Assembly: GCF_023701945.1 (NCBI RefSeq)
Contig: NZ_JABAEF010000010.1
Span: 62,001 to 126,000, forward strand
Reading direction: 5' to 3'
Source of the DNA: Rhizobium sp. CG5
GTDB taxonomy: Bacteria > Pseudomonadota > Alphaproteobacteria > Rhizobiales > Rhizobiaceae
DNA: 64,000 nt
The notes beneath the pieces were generated by a model that was not told the origin of the DNA, made no database searches, and saw only the letters and a list, made by a program, of their open reading frames with translations. Positions within the stretch are counted from its first letter, which is position 1. Every line of letters begins with the position of its first letter. The position numbers and the translations under genes are program-made. Positions 18,028 to 27,921 of the stretch are shown piece by piece.

Positions 18028-19911
18028 TCACCGGTCGCCCTTCCTTTCTTCCCCGCCCTTGTCCGTTGGAATTTTCAACGCCCTGAGCGCGTTGAGGATG
18101 ACGGCAACGTCGATCGCCTCCTGCAGCAGCGCGCCTTGCACCGGCGAAAGATAGCCCATTGCGGCAAAGCCCATGGCGAGGAAGGACAGGCCAAGGCCGA
18201 CCGCAACGCTCTGGCGGGCGATCGCCAGTGTGTTCTGGGCAACCACCAGCGCCTGGGCCAGGCGGCGCAGATCATCGACCAGCAGCACGATATCCGCAGC
18301 CTCCGAGGAGGCGGCCGCACCGCGCGCGCCCATCGCCACGCCGACATCGGCCGCGGCCAGGGCCGGCGCATCGTTGACCCCGTCGCCGATCATCATCACA
18401 GGTGCCGAGGCACGCTCCTTGATGACGATCTCGACCTTTTCGGCCGGTTGCAGATCGCCGCGCATGTCGTCGATCTGCAAGCTGCGGCCGATCGCGGTTA
18501 CCACATCGGAGCGGTCGCCGGACGCCATGACGAAACGGCTGACCCCTGCCTTGCGAAATCGGTCGAGCGTGGCGCGGGCGTCGTCGCGCACCAGGTCCGC
18601 GAGCAGGATGATGCCGGCGACAGCGCCATCGAGGCCAACCGCCACCACCGCCATTCCCGGCGGCAGGTCGCCGCCAAGCTCGAAGGGATCACCAGTTGTG
18701 CTGCGGTCGCGCACGAAGCTGCTGCCGCCGACCACCACCCGGCACCCGTCGACCAGCCCTTCCAGGCCTGAGCCTGGCACCTCCCGCACATCCGTCGGGT
18801 TTGATAGCACCATGCCCTTGTGATGGGCGGCCTGCACCAGGGCGGCCGCACTGACATGGTTGGAGGCCTGATCGAGCGAGGCCGCCAGACGCAGCAGCAT
18901 GTCCCCCTCAAAGCCCGGCGCCGCACGGATATCGACCACACCGGCCGTGCCCGTCGTCACCGTTCCCGTCTTGTCGAGTACAACGGTGCGCACCCGCGCC
19001 AAGGCCTCCAGTGCGCCGCCGTTCTTGATCAGCACGCCAAGCGCTGCGGCCCGCGATATGCCGGAAATGATCGCCACCGGGACGGCAAGGATCAGGGGAC
19101 AGGGCGTCGCCACCACCAGCACGGCCAGCGCCCGCAGCCGGTCGCCACTGATCCACCAGGCGCCGCCGGCAATCAGCACGGTTGCCAGCAGAAACCAGAT
19201 GGCATAGCGATCCGCCAGGCGCACCAAAGGCGCCTTGCTCTGCTGCGCCCCTTCAACGAGCCGGACAATGCCGGCATAGGTGCTGTCGGCGGCGGTTCGG
19301 CTGACCTTGAGATCGAAGGCGCCACCGATCGACAGGCAGCCGCTGGCGACCTCCTGGCCTTGTCTCAGTTGAACCGGCAGGGCTTCGCCGGTCAGCGCCG
19401 ACATGTCCAGGTCGGCCCGTGCATCGAGCAGCACGCCATCGTTCGGCACCACCTCGCCGCGCCGGATCAGGATCCGGTCGCCCGGCACCAGGCACTCGAT
19501 CTCCACCTCTTCCAGGACCTCTCCGGCATAGCGCATGGCCGTGCGCGCCACCCGTCCGAGCAGGGCGGTCATCTCCCGCCGCGCCCGGCCTTCCGCATAG
19601 TTTTCCAGCTGCTGCCCGCCGGCATACATCAGGGCGACGATATTGGCGGCCAGCGGTTCGTCGAAGGCCAAGGCTGCCGACATCGACAGCCCGGCAATCA
19701 CGTCGATGCCGAAGTGGCCGCGCCACAAGGACACGGCGATTTCCGCGGCAAGCACCGCCAGCACGAGGCCGGCCCCGGACGACCAGCCGATGGCGGCAAG
19801 GTCTGCCCGGCCGAGCGAGATCGCCAATCCGCCGCCGCACAGCGTCAGCAGGGCGAACAGCGCCAGGAAAGGACGGGCATAGGTGCGTGAGAAGGCCAGC
19901 GCTTCGACCAT
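18028..19911 (-). CDS. heavy-metal translocating P1B-type ATPase with atypical motifs
   Basis: The 627-residue protein has the P-type ATPase signatures: ALTGEALPV (actuator domain), VLDKTGTVTTG with the phosphorylated Asp at about 312, SGDRSD and GDGVNDAPALAAAD in the hinge. There is no N-terminal metal-binding domain. The metal-site motif in the sixth membrane helix is TPCPLI (about 268) rather than the classical CPC, and the SEHP motif of the nucleotide domain is replaced by SNHV near residue 350. It therefore belongs to a non-canonical P1B group whose metal cannot be assigned here. It is divergent from dxr, and 115 bases separate it from the convergent orphan gene. Confidence 0.9.
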   Translation of the reverse strand: MVEALAFSRTYARPFLALFALLTLCGGGLAISLGRADLAAIGWSSGAGLVLAVLAAEIAVSLWRGHFGIDVIAGLSMSAALAFDEPLAANIVALMYAGGQQLENYAEGRARREMTALLGRVARTAMRYAGEVLEEVEIECLVPGDRILIRRGEVVPNDGVLLDARADLDMSALTGEALPVQLRQGQEVASGCLSIGGAFDLKVSRTAADSTYAGIVRLVEGAQQSKAPLVRLADRYAIWFLLATVLIAGGAWWISGDRLRALAVLVVATPCPLILAVPVAIISGISRAAALGVLIKNGGALEALARVRTVVLDKTGTVTTGTAGVVDIRAAPGFEGDMLLRLAASLDQASNHVSAAALVQAAHHKGMVLSNPTDVREVPGSGLEGLVDGCRVVVGGSSFVRDRSTTGDPFELGGDLPPGMAVVAVGLDGAVAGIILLADLVRDDARATLDRFRKAGVSRFVMASGDRSDVVTAIGRSLQIDDMRGDLQPAEKVEIVIKERASAPVMMIGDGVNDAPALAAADVGVAMGARGAAASSEAADIVLLVDDLRRLAQALVVAQNTLAIARQSVAVGLGLSFLAMGFAAMGYLSPVQGALLQEAIDVAVILNALRALKIPTDKGGEERKGDR

Positions 19912-19999
19912 TGCAGTTCCCTATCATCTCGTGGCGCGACCGCGCATTCGGGATCAAATGCTTGCTGCCCACCCATTTCCCTTGTAGACGCATGGGAAA

Positions 20000-21214
20000 A
20001 TGAAGCAATCTGCGGATATGCGAATGAACCCCGTCACCGAAGTGCCGCGTCGCTTGACCATACTCGGTTCCACCGGCTCGATCGGAACCAATACGCTCGA
20101 CGTCATAGCACAGCTTGGCGGCCGGGATTCCTTCGAAATCCTGGCGCTGACCGGCAACGGCAACATTGACCTTCTGGCTGCGCAGGCCCGCGCTACCGGC
20201 GCCCGGCTTGCGGTCACCGCCGACGAGAGCCAGTATATCGCCCTGAAGGATGCGCTTTCGGGAAGCGGCGTGGATGTGGCCGCCGGCCGGACCGGGCTTG
20301 ATGAAGCAGCCAGGCTCGAGGCGGAGTGGGTGATGGCGGCCATCGTCGGCACGGCGGGCCTTGCCCCGACGCTGGCCGCTGCCGCCCGCGGCGCCGATAT
20401 TGCGCTGGCCAACAAGGAATGCCTTGTCTCGGCCGGCGATCTCTTCGTTGAAGCCGTGCGCCGGGGCGGCGGCCGGCTGATCCCCGTCGACAGCGAACAC
20501 AGCGCCATTTTCCAGTGCCTCGACAATGACCAGCGCCATGCCCTTGAGCGTATCGTGCTGACCGCCTCGGGCGGACCGTTCCGCACCTTCACCCGCGAAC
20601 AGATGGCAGGCGTGACGGCGCATACCGCCCGCACCCATCCCAACTGGTCGATGGGCCTGAAGATCTCCATCGGCAGCGCCTCGATGTTCAACAAGGCGCT
20701 GGAAATGATCGAGGCGAAGCATCTCTTCGATCTTCGCCCGGATCAGATCGAGGTGATCGTCCATCCTCAGTCGATCGTCCATTCCATGGTCGGTTATGCC
20801 GACGGCTCAGTGATCGCCCAACTCGGCAGCCCCGATATGCGCACCGCCATCGGCTATGCACTGACCTATCCCAAGCGCCCGAGCCTTAATGTCGAGCGGC
20901 TGGATTTCGCAAAGCTGGCACGGCTCGATTTCGAGGCGCCGGACGAGGCGCGGTTCCCGGCGCTGCGGCTGGCCCGCACGGCCCTTTCCCGCGGCGGTCT
21001 GCAGGGTGCCGTGATGAATGCCGCCGAAGAAACCGCCTTCACGGCCTTTGTCGAGGAACGCATCGGCTTCCTTGATATGGCCGACATCGTCGAGACGGTG
21101 ATGGACGGCCTGTGCGACATCGGTGCCGCAACGACCATCGGCGACGTCTTTACAGCCGACGAAGAGGCTCGCCGAAAGGCACTGGCGGCGATCGCCGCCC
21201 GACGGCCCGCCTGA
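20000..21214 (+). CDS. dxr: 1-deoxy-D-xylulose 5-phosphate reductoisomerase
   Basis: Dxr (IspC) makes MEP, the first committed intermediate of the non-mevalonate isoprenoid pathway, using NADPH. The 404-residue protein has the NADPH motif GSTGSIG at about 24-30, the conserved LANKECLVSAG, the substrate loop IPVDSEHSAIFQCL and THPNWSMG, and HPQSIVHSMV. The start at 20000 is the first ATG; 20018 and 20024 are possible alternatives. It stands alone between a divergent P-type ATPase and a convergent serine hydrolase. Confidence 0.96.
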   Translation: MKQSADMRMNPVTEVPRRLTILGSTGSIGTNTLDVIAQLGGRDSFEILALTGNGNIDLLAAQARATGARLAVTADESQYIALKDALSGSGVDVAAGRTGLDEAARLEAEWVMAAIVGTAGLAPTLAAAARGADIALANKECLVSAGDLFVEAVRRGGGRLIPVDSEHSAIFQCLDNDQRHALERIVLTASGGPFRTFTREQMAGVTAHTARTHPNWSMGLKISIGSASMFNKALEMIEAKHLFDLRPDQIEVIVHPQSIVHSMVGYADGSVIAQLGSPDMRTAIGYALTYPKRPSLNVERLDFAKLARLDFEAPDEARFPALRLARTALSRGGLQGAVMNAAEETAFTAFVEERIGFLDMADIVETVMDGLCDIGAATTIGDVFTADEEARRKALAAIAARRPA

Positions 21215-21235
21215 CGGAAGCTGGGCGTTGCCGCT

Positions 21236-22369
21236 TCAGTCCGTCGCCTGGCGCCGGCCATAGACCGCCCGCCGCAGCAGTTCGGGATAAAAGCCCATGC
21301 AGCCTTCGAGCGCGGTATTGGTCAGGCTGACGACGGTCAGCCGCTCCGCCGGATCCATGAACCAGGTGTTTCCGTAGACCCCGCCCCATTGCAGCGTGCC
21401 TTTCGGCAGGGCCGTTGCCGCCGCGTCGGGATCGACGATCACCGCGCCGATGAACCCGAACCGCATGCCCGGCTCGCCGTCGATATCACCAATCTGGTTG
21501 GAGATCGCGGCGTGGGCCGTCTCCGGCTTCAGACCCGGCTGACCGCCGGCCCGCACCGTTTCCAGCAGTGTCAGCATGTTATCGGCCGTTCCCGCCATGC
21601 CGGCCCCACCCGACTGGAAAGCCTTGGGATTGAAGATGCGCGACGGCGAGAATGCCGCCCGCCATCCGGCCTCGCCGGCCGCAATCCACGGATCCGGCAT
21701 GCGCTCCGGCCGTGTTTGACCATCCGCATAGGCGACGGCCAACCGATCCTTGTCGGTGACATGGAACCGCGCATCGGTCATCCCCAGCGGCCCGGCCACA
21801 TGGTGGACAACGGCCGCCTCCAGCGTATCGCCATGCACGGCCGCGATCACGGCGCCGAGAATGTCCGTCGCAAAGGAATAGGCCCATCGACTGCCCGGTG
21901 CAAAGGCCAGCGGAATGGCATTATGCCGTTCGAAATTGGACTTGAGGTCGAGATCCGTATCGACCAGGCCCATCGTCACCGCGCGGTCCGATGACAGCAG
22001 TTCCAGGGCCGGATCGTAGACGAGGCCCGACGTATGGGTCAGCAGATGACGGATGGTGATCGGTGCCTCCCGCCCATCGGCGGTCTTCGGGCGAAACCAC
22101 GGCAGAATGTCGACGACCGGGACGTCGAGGCCGAACAGGCCGGCATCGATCATCGCCAAAGCCGTGACTGCCACCACCGGCTTGGTCAGGGACGCATAGC
22201 GAAAAATCGTGTCGAGGGTCACCGGCCGCAGCGCTTCGCGATCGGCATATCCGGCGGCGCGGCGCAAAAGCGGCTCGCCATCACGATAGACCAGCACCAC
22301 CGCTCCGGTGATGCGCTCCTGCTCGATCGCCTGGTCGAGCATCCGGTTGACACGGTCCGCAATGGTCAT
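21236..22369 (-). CDS. serine hydrolase of the beta-lactamase class C / esterase EstB fold
   Basis: The 377-residue protein has the class C beta-lactamase-like fold of esterases and D-aminopeptidases. Nucleophile motif SLTK is near residue 60, followed by IRHLLTHTSGL. The second motif reads WAYSFATDILG, with Tyr-Ser-Phe in place of the Tyr-x-Asn of true beta-lactamases. It has no signal peptide, so it is probably a cytoplasmic esterase and unlikely to confer resistance. It is transcribed in the same direction as hemA, but the hemA terminator lies between them. Confidence 0.87.
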   Translation of the reverse strand: MTIADRVNRMLDQAIEQERITGAVVLVYRDGEPLLRRAAGYADREALRPVTLDTIFRYASLTKPVVAVTALAMIDAGLFGLDVPVVDILPWFRPKTADGREAPITIRHLLTHTSGLVYDPALELLSSDRAVTMGLVDTDLDLKSNFERHNAIPLAFAPGSRWAYSFATDILGAVIAAVHGDTLEAAVVHHVAGPLGMTDARFHVTDKDRLAVAYADGQTRPERMPDPWIAAGEAGWRAAFSPSRIFNPKAFQSGGAGMAGTADNMLTLLETVRAGGQPGLKPETAHAAISNQIGDIDGEPGMRFGFIGAVIVDPDAAATALPKGTLQWGGVYGNTWFMDPAERLTVVSLTNTALEGCMGFYPELLRRAVYGRRQATD

Positions 22370-22387
22370 GGCTCAAAATCTCCCCAT

Positions 22388-22415
22388 AAAAAACGGGCCG
22401 CATTGCCGCGACCCG
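22388..22415 (-). terminator. rho-independent terminator after hemA
   Basis: On the minus strand CGGGTCGC pairs with GCGGCCCG (one G-U) around a 6-base loop and runs into TTTTTT. It lies 28 bases after the hemA stop codon. Confidence 0.85.
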
Positions 22416-22443
22416 CATGCTTATAGGAAATAGTGCGGATCGA

Positions 22444-23658
22444 TCAAGCGACCGCGCGCGACAGGGCGCAACGCGACCAGAGCTGATGCAGCGCGCCGAC
22501 CAGATGTTCGAGATCGCCATCCGAATGCAGCGGCGTCGGGGTAATCCGCAGACGCTCGGTCTTCTTCGGCACCGTCGGGTAGTTGATCGGCTGAACATAG
22601 ATGCCGAAATTGTCGAGCAGCAGATCCGAGATCCACTTGCACTTGGCCGCATCGCCGACCAGCACCGGCACGATATGGCTCGGATTGGGCATATGGGGAA
22701 TACCGCGGGCATCGAGCATGGAGCGCAGGCGGCGAACCCGCTCCTGATGGGCAAAACGTTCGATCTGGCTGGTCTTCAGATGGCGGATCGAGGCGACAGC
22801 ACCGGCCGCCAGCGACGGCGGCAGGGCGGTGGTGAAGATGAAGCCCGACGAAAAGGAGCGAATGAAATCGCAAAGGGCAGCGGAGGCCGCGATATAGCCG
22901 CCCATCACGCCAAAAGCCTTGCCAAGCGTGCCCTCGATCACATCAAGCCGATGCATCAGGCCTTCGCGCTCGGCAATGCCGCCGCCATGGGCGCCATACA
23001 TGCCGACAGCATGCACTTCGTCCAGATAGGTCATGGCGCCGTATTTGTCGGCCAGATCGCAGATCTCCTTGATCGGCGCGATATCGCCGTCCATCGAGTA
23101 GACCGATTCGAAGGCGATCATCTTCGGCGCCTTGGGGTCGGCCGCGGCCAGCTTGGCTTCAAGATCCTTCAGATCATTGTGCTTCCAGATGACGCGCTCG
23201 CATTTCGCATAGCGAATGCCCTCGATCATCGAGGCATGGTTGAGCGCATCCGAGAAAATGATCAGGCCGGGGATCTTCTGGCCCAGCGTGCCGAGCGAAG
23301 CCCAGTTGGAAATATAACCTGACGTGAAGATCAGCGCCGATTCCTTGCCATGCAGATCTGCGAGCTCGCGCTCCAGCAGCACATGGTAATGGTTGGTGCC
23401 AGAAATATTCCGGGTGCCTCCAGCACCCGCGCCACAGTGGTCGATGGCACTCTTCATCGCTTCCACGACAGCGGGGTTCTGGCCCATGCCGAGATAGTCG
23501 TTGGAACACCAGACGGTGACGTCCTGCTGACCTTCAGTCGTGTGGCGCGTCGCACGGGGGAAATTGCCGCGCTGCCGCTCGATATCGGCAAAAACGCGAT
23601 ACCGGCCTTCCTCGTGAAGATTTTCCAATTCGCTTTTGAAAAAAGCTTCGAAATCCAT
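22444..23658 (-). CDS. hemA: 5-aminolevulinate synthase
   Basis: HemA condenses glycine with succinyl-CoA to 5-aminolevulinate, the entry step of haem and cobalamin synthesis by the C4 (Shemin) route. The 404-residue PLP enzyme has [10 protein letters not shown] near the N-terminus, the SGTNHYH segment, the cofactor Asp in [12 protein letters not shown], and the PLP lysine in EGTLGKAFG at about residue 245. The ATG at 23658 ([10 protein letters not shown]) fits rhizobial HemA and has GGAG 8 bases upstream. A candidate FNR/FixK box lies about 145 bases upstream. Confidence 0.97.
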   Translation of the reverse strand: MDFEAFFKSELENLHEEGRYRVFADIERQRGNFPRATRHTTEGQQDVTVWCSNDYLGMGQNPAVVEAMKSAIDHCGAGAGGTRNISGTNHYHVLLERELADLHGKESALIFTSGYISNWASLGTLGQKIPGLIIFSDALNHASMIEGIRYAKCERVIWKHNDLKDLEAKLAAADPKAPKMIAFESVYSMDGDIAPIKEICDLADKYGAMTYLDEVHAVGMYGAHGGGIAEREGLMHRLDVIEGTLGKAFGVMGGYIAASAALCDFIRSFSSGFIFTTALPPSLAAGAVASIRHLKTSQIERFAHQERVRRLRSMLDARGIPHMPNPSHIVPVLVGDAAKCKWISDLLLDNFGIYVQPINYPTVPKKTERLRITPTPLHSDGDLEHLVGALHQLWSRCALSRAVA

Positions 23659-23802
23659 TGCCAAGCTCCAGTCTTTGACACCCTTTTGGGTCCGTCCACG
23701 CGAGCGGTCAAGCCCGGTACTGTCAATTCGTTCTAAACTGCGACAAAAGGCGCGAGTCTGAATCTTTCCAGAAAATTACTAATCGATCCCTACATCTTAG
23801 AA

Positions 23803-23816
23803 TTGATCTACGTCAA
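23803..23816. promoter_or_regulatory. candidate FNR/FixK-type anaerobox upstream of hemA
   Basis: TTGATCTACGTCAA matches the FNR/FixK consensus TTGAT-N4-ATCAA at 9 of 10 fixed positions. It lies 145-158 bases upstream of the hemA start in the gap shared only with the convergent end of the CoxM-like gene. No -10 element was identified with confidence. Confidence 0.5.
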
Positions 23817-23824
23817 ACCCAGAG

Positions 23825-23850
23825 AAAAAGGACAGCCAAGGCCGTCCTTT
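23825..23850 (-). terminator. rho-independent terminator of the CoxSLM-like operon
   Basis: On the minus strand AAAGGACGGC pairs with GCTGTCCTTT (one G-U) around a 4-base loop, and the T-run TTTTTC follows. It lies about 25 bases after the stop codon of the CoxM-like gene. Confidence 0.85.
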
Positions 23851-23875
23851 TCCCTTTTTCGCAGCAGAATCGGGC

Positions 23876-24670
23876 TCAAGCGGCCAGGACAGCGCGTTTG
23901 GCCATGACTTTCACGAGATTCGCCCGGTATTGCGAGCTGCAATGCATGTCCGACATCAGCCCGTCCTCGGCAACCGCAACATTGGCCAGTGCCTCCGCCG
24001 ACCAGTTGGCAGCAAGAGCCGCCTCCATCGCAGTGTGTCGGAATACGCCGCTGGCCCCGGCACCGGTCACGGCCACCCGCACGCCACCGCTCCCCTTGGC
24101 GACGAACACCCCGGCCATGGCATAGCGCGAGGCCGGATTGGGGAATTTGGCATAACCAGCGGTCTGCGGTGCGGCAAAGGATATGGCCGTGATCAACTCG
24201 CCGTCTTCAAGCGCCGTCTCGAACAGTCCGGCGAAGAAGTCGTCGGCCGGAACCTGCCGCCGATCGGTGATGATCGTCGCGGCCAGCGCCAGCATGGCGG
24301 CGGGATAGTCGGCCGCCGGGTCGTTGTTGGCGATCGAGCCGCCAATCGTGCCCATATGCCGCACATGCGGATCGCCGATCATCCCAGCCAGCGCCGAGAT
24401 CGCCGGACAGACGGCCTTGATCGCCGCGGATGACGCAACCTCGGCATGGGTGACCGCCGCACCGATGCGAACGGTGCCGCCATCGACGACGATCCCCTTC
24501 ATTCCATCGACATGGCGCAGGTCGATCAGATCGCTGGGGCTGGCCAGTCGCTGCTTCATCGTGGCGATCAGGGTCTGGCCGCCCGCCACATATTTCCCGT
24601 CTTCCGCCGAACCAAGCAGGCGGGCCGCATCTTCAACGGACGATGCGCGGTGATAATTGGTTGCATACAT
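23876..24670 (-). CDS. xanthine dehydrogenase-family FAD-binding subunit (CoxM-like)
   Basis: The 264-residue protein is the FAD-binding medium subunit of a molybdenum hydroxylase. It begins MYATNYHRASSVEDAARLLG and has the FAD motifs AGGQTLIATMKQR and TIGGSIANNDPAADYP. It transfers electrons from the 2Fe-2S subunit to an acceptor. It follows the large subunit by 15 bases and closes the operon. Its length is slightly short of the usual ~285 residues, but both FAD motifs are intact. Confidence 0.93.
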   Translation of the reverse strand: MYATNYHRASSVEDAARLLGSAEDGKYVAGGQTLIATMKQRLASPSDLIDLRHVDGMKGIVVDGGTVRIGAAVTHAEVASSAAIKAVCPAISALAGMIGDPHVRHMGTIGGSIANNDPAADYPAAMLALAATIITDRRQVPADDFFAGLFETALEDGELITAISFAAPQTAGYAKFPNPASRYAMAGVFVAKGSGGVRVAVTGAGASGVFRHTAMEAALAANWSAEALANVAVAEDGLMSDMHCSSQYRANLVKVMAKRAVLAA

Positions 24671-24685
24671 GGACCTGTCTCCCCT

Positions 24686-27034
24686 TCACTGCGCGGCCTG
24701 AATGGCATTCCACACCGCAAGCGGCGTGGCCGGCATATTCAGGTTGTTGTTGCCGATGGCATCGGTGATCGCATTGATCAGCGCCGGCGGCGAACCGATG
24801 GCGCCCGCCTCGCCGCAGCCCTTGATCCCCAGCGGATTGCCGGGGCACGGCGTGCATTGATGCGAGATGCTGAAGGACGGCAGGTCGTCGGCGCGCGGCA
24901 TGGCATAGTCCATGTAGCTTGCCGTCAGCAGCTGGCCGGTTACCGGATCGTAATTCACCCCTTCGAGCAGGGCCTGGCCGATGCCCTGCGCAATCCCGCC
25001 ATGCACCTGCCCCTCGACGATCATCGGATTGATGATATTGCCGAAATCGTCGGCCGCGACGAACTGGATGATCTCGGTCTTGCCGGTTTCCGGATCCACT
25101 TCGACCTCGCAGATATAGCAGCCGGCCGGGAAGGTGAAGTTGGACGGATCGTAGAACGCCCCTTCCTTCAGTCCCGGCTCCATGCCCGCCGGCAGATTGT
25201 GGGCGGTATAGGCCGCCAGCGCCACCTGGAACCACGGCAGGACCTTGTCGGTGCCGGCGACTTTCAGCTCGCCGTTCTCGATGACGATATCGCTTTCATC
25301 GGCTTCCATCAGATGGGCGGCGATCTTCTTGGCCTTGGCCTCGACCTTGTCGAGCGCCTTGACGATCGCCGACATGCCGACCGCTCCAGAGCGCGAGCCA
25401 TAGGTGCCCATGCCCATCTGCACCTTGTCGGTGTCGCCATGCACGATCGAGACATTGTCGATCGGTACGCCGAGCCGCTGGTTGACGAGCTGGGCAAAGG
25501 TCGTCTCATGCCCCTGGCCATGGCTGTGCGAACCGGTCAGCACTTCGACGGTGCCGACCGCGTTGACCCGCACTTCCGCCGATTCCCAAAGGCCGACACC
25601 GGCGCCTAGCGAGCCGACCGCCGCCGACGGCGCGATGCCGCAGGCCTCGATATAGCAGCTCATGCCGATGCCACGTTTCTTGCCGCGCGATGCAGCGTCC
25701 GTCTTCCGGCCGGCAAAGCCGTTCCAGTCGGCTGCCGACATGGCCGCATTCAGCGACGCCTCGAAGTCCCCGGCATCATAGGCCATGATCACAGGCGTCT
25801 GGTGCGGGAAGGTGCGGATGAAATTGGTGCGGCGAAGCTCGGCCGGCGAGATGCCCAGTTCCCGGGCCGCCGTTTCCATGGTCCGTTCCATCACGAAGGT
25901 CGCTTCCGGACGCCCGGCGCCGCGATAGGCATCGACCGGCACCGTATTGGTATAGACCGTGCGCACATTGGCATGGATCGCCGGAATATTGTACTGGCCC
26001 GACAACAGCGTCGCATAGAGATAGGTTGGCACGGACGACGAGAACAGCGACATATAGGCGCCGAGATTGGCGATCGTATCGACCTTCAGCCCGGTGATGC
26101 GATTGTCCTTGTCGAAGGCCATCTTGACCGTCGAGACATGATCGCGGCCATGGGCATCGGTGAGGAAGGCTTCCGTGCGGTCCGACGTCCACTTGACCGG
26201 AACGCCGGTTTTCTTGGAGGCCCACAGACAGATGATTTCCTCCGGATAGATATAGATCTTCGAGCCGAAGCCGCCACCGACATCCGGCGCGATAACGCGC
26301 AGCTTGTGTTCCGGCGCGACATTGTAGAAGGCGCTCATGACGAGCCGCGCCACATGCGGGTTCTGGCTGGTGGTGTAGCAGGTATAATGATCTTCCGCGC
26401 TGTCGTAGATGCCGAGCGTGGCGCGCGGCTCCATCGGATTGGGCGACAGGCGGTTGTTGTGGATCTTGATTTCCGTGACATGGGCCGCCTCGGCAATCGC
26501 CTTGTCGACAGCGGAGCTATCGCCGATCTCCCAGTCGAAGATCAGGTTGCCGGGCGCTTCCGGGTGAAGCTGCGGTGCGCCGCCTTCAAGGGCGGCCACG
26601 GCCGTGGTCACCACCGGCAGTTCTTCATAGTCGATCTCGACCACTTCGGCGGCGTCGCGCGCCTCGCCATAGGTATCAGCCACAACGATCAGAACGGCAT
26701 CACCGACATAGCGCACGGTATCGACCGCCAGCGGGCGCCAGGCGCCCATCTTCATCGGCGTGCCGTCTTTCGAATGGATCATCCAGCCGCAGATGATGTT
26801 GCCGATCCCGTCGGCCAGCAATTGCTTGCCGTCCAGCACGTCGATTACCCCCGGCATGGCCTTGGCCGCCGAAACATCGATGCGCTTGATCCTGGCATGC
26901 GCATAAGGCGAGCGCACGAAATAGGCGAATTTCATTCCCGGCACGACCATGTCGTCCGTATACCGGCCCTTGCCGGTCAGGAAGCGCTTGTCTTCCTTGC
27001 GCGTCACCCGCGCACCCACACCTTCAATACCCAT
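24686..27034 (-). CDS. molybdopterin-binding large subunit, form II CoxL type
   Basis: The 782-residue protein is the catalytic subunit of a xanthine dehydrogenase/CO dehydrogenase-family molybdenum hydroxylase. The active-site loop reads AYRGAGRPE at about residues 368-376, which is the form II CoxL signature; true form I CO dehydrogenases have AYxCSFR. Near the C-terminus [17 protein letters not shown] carries the catalytic Glu. ATG 27034 was chosen because GGAGG lies 5 bases upstream. The natural substrate is unknown; a small aldehyde, heterocycle or CO is possible. Confidence 0.94.
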   Translation of the reverse strand: MGIEGVGARVTRKEDKRFLTGKGRYTDDMVVPGMKFAYFVRSPYAHARIKRIDVSAAKAMPGVIDVLDGKQLLADGIGNIICGWMIHSKDGTPMKMGAWRPLAVDTVRYVGDAVLIVVADTYGEARDAAEVVEIDYEELPVVTTAVAALEGGAPQLHPEAPGNLIFDWEIGDSSAVDKAIAEAAHVTEIKIHNNRLSPNPMEPRATLGIYDSAEDHYTCYTTSQNPHVARLVMSAFYNVAPEHKLRVIAPDVGGGFGSKIYIYPEEIICLWASKKTGVPVKWTSDRTEAFLTDAHGRDHVSTVKMAFDKDNRITGLKVDTIANLGAYMSLFSSSVPTYLYATLLSGQYNIPAIHANVRTVYTNTVPVDAYRGAGRPEATFVMERTMETAARELGISPAELRRTNFIRTFPHQTPVIMAYDAGDFEASLNAAMSAADWNGFAGRKTDAASRGKKRGIGMSCYIEACGIAPSAAVGSLGAGVGLWESAEVRVNAVGTVEVLTGSHSHGQGHETTFAQLVNQRLGVPIDNVSIVHGDTDKVQMGMGTYGSRSGAVGMSAIVKALDKVEAKAKKIAAHLMEADESDIVIENGELKVAGTDKVLPWFQVALAAYTAHNLPAGMEPGLKEGAFYDPSNFTFPAGCYICEVEVDPETGKTEIIQFVAADDFGNIINPMIVEGQVHGGIAQGIGQALLEGVNYDPVTGQLLTASYMDYAMPRADDLPSFSISHQCTPCPGNPLGIKGCGEAGAIGSPPALINAITDAIGNNNLNMPATPLAVWNAIQAAQ

Positions 27035-27121
27035 GATATCCTCCGATGGCGTTTCCAGCCCGGATATCCGCACGCAAGACCTTGATCGGCAGCGGCGGCC
27101 GGCCGGCGTCTCGATCTATGC

Positions 27122-27610
27122 TTACTCGGCGGCCTGGCGGCCGGCATGCATCTCGGTATTGGCGGCCAGAACCGCCTGGACGATATTGTGATAGCCGGTG
27201 CACCGACAGATATTGCCTTCAAGCTCGTGGCGGACGGTTTTCTCGTCGAGCGTGCCGCCATGACGGGCGATCATGTCGACCGCGGTCATCACCATGCCGG
27301 GCGTGCAGAAGCCGCATTGCAGGCCATGATGTTCCTTGAAGGCCGCCTGGACGGGATGCAGCTCGCCATTGCCGGCCAGGCCTTCGATGGTCGTGACCGT
27401 CGAGCCCGATGCCTGCACGGCGAGGATGGAACAGCTCTTCACGGACTTGCCGTCCATATGGACCACGCAGGCGCCGCATTGGGATGTGTCGCAGCCGACA
27501 TGGGTGCCGGTCAGCCCAAGATTTTCGCGAATAAAATGCACAAGCAGCGTCCGCTCTTCGCAGTTGCCGCTCACTGTACGGCCGTTCACCGTCAGCGTTA
27601 CCTTAGCCAT
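27122..27610 (-). CDS. (2Fe-2S)-binding small subunit (CoxS-like)
   Basis: The 162-residue protein carries two 2Fe-2S clusters. The N-terminal plant-ferredoxin cluster motif is CDTSQCGAC with a later Cys, and the C-terminal helical domain has CGFCTPGM and [12 protein letters not shown] 27610 follows a strong GAGGAGGAG ribosome binding site. It is the first gene of the CoxS-CoxL-CoxM operon, with an 87-base gap before the large subunit. The electron path runs from the molybdenum site through these clusters to FAD. Confidence 0.95.
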   Translation of the reverse strand: MAKVTLTVNGRTVSGNCEERTLLVHFIRENLGLTGTHVGCDTSQCGACVVHMDGKSVKSCSILAVQASGSTVTTIEGLAGNGELHPVQAAFKEHHGLQCGFCTPGMVMTAVDMIARHGGTLDEKTVRHELEGNICRCTGYHNIVQAVLAANTEMHAGRQAAE

Positions 27611-27921
27611 ATTGCTCCTCCTCGTGTCTCTCCCTGACACCCGGCCATCATTTGTCTTTTTCCGGACCGGATCAACCAGTACTTTGGAAAAGGGAACTTT
27701 TTTGTATGCCGCACTGCAGCAACGTCGCCTGATTATTGTGACGGCCGGCACATTGCGGCCGGTGCGACTCTAAAAACCTCCGGCTACCCGTAGACTTTCA
27801 CAGTTTCGGCGGTATTTTCGCGGAACAGTCGTCATTTAGTGGACGGTGGGTGAAGGCTGGAGCGGATAGGCATGACGGATCGAACCGGAATACGGCAACG
27901 ATCCCCAATTGGAGAGACATC
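27611..27921. other. 311-base divergent intergenic region
   Basis: This region must hold the promoters of the CoxSLM-like operon (leftward) and the lipoprotein gene (rightward). No open frame with gene-like character was found. A 9-base inverted GCCGGCACA...GCCGGTGC hairpin is present near 27743-27765. At 27822 a GGAAC is followed after 17 bases by CGGT, one base from the EcfG general-stress promoter pattern (GGAAC-N16/17-CGTT), oriented toward the lipoprotein gene. Confidence 0.4.

Noticed and set aside
16959-19911. Genomic island after tRNA-Arg
   Set aside because: No integrase, no boundary repeat and only one compositionally odd gene, so an island is not supported.
19940-19960. Possible att repeat of the tRNA-Arg 3' end (TCGGGATCA)
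   Set aside because: Only about nine bases are shared with the tRNA end and they lack the T-arm; such a match is expected by chance.
21236-22369. Class C beta-lactamase resistance gene
   Set aside because: It lacks a signal peptide and has Tyr-Ser-Phe in place of Tyr-x-Asn, so a cytoplasmic esterase is more likely.
23876-27610. True aerobic CO dehydrogenase
   Set aside because: The active-site loop lacks the form I signature with Cys, so CO oxidation cannot be claimed.
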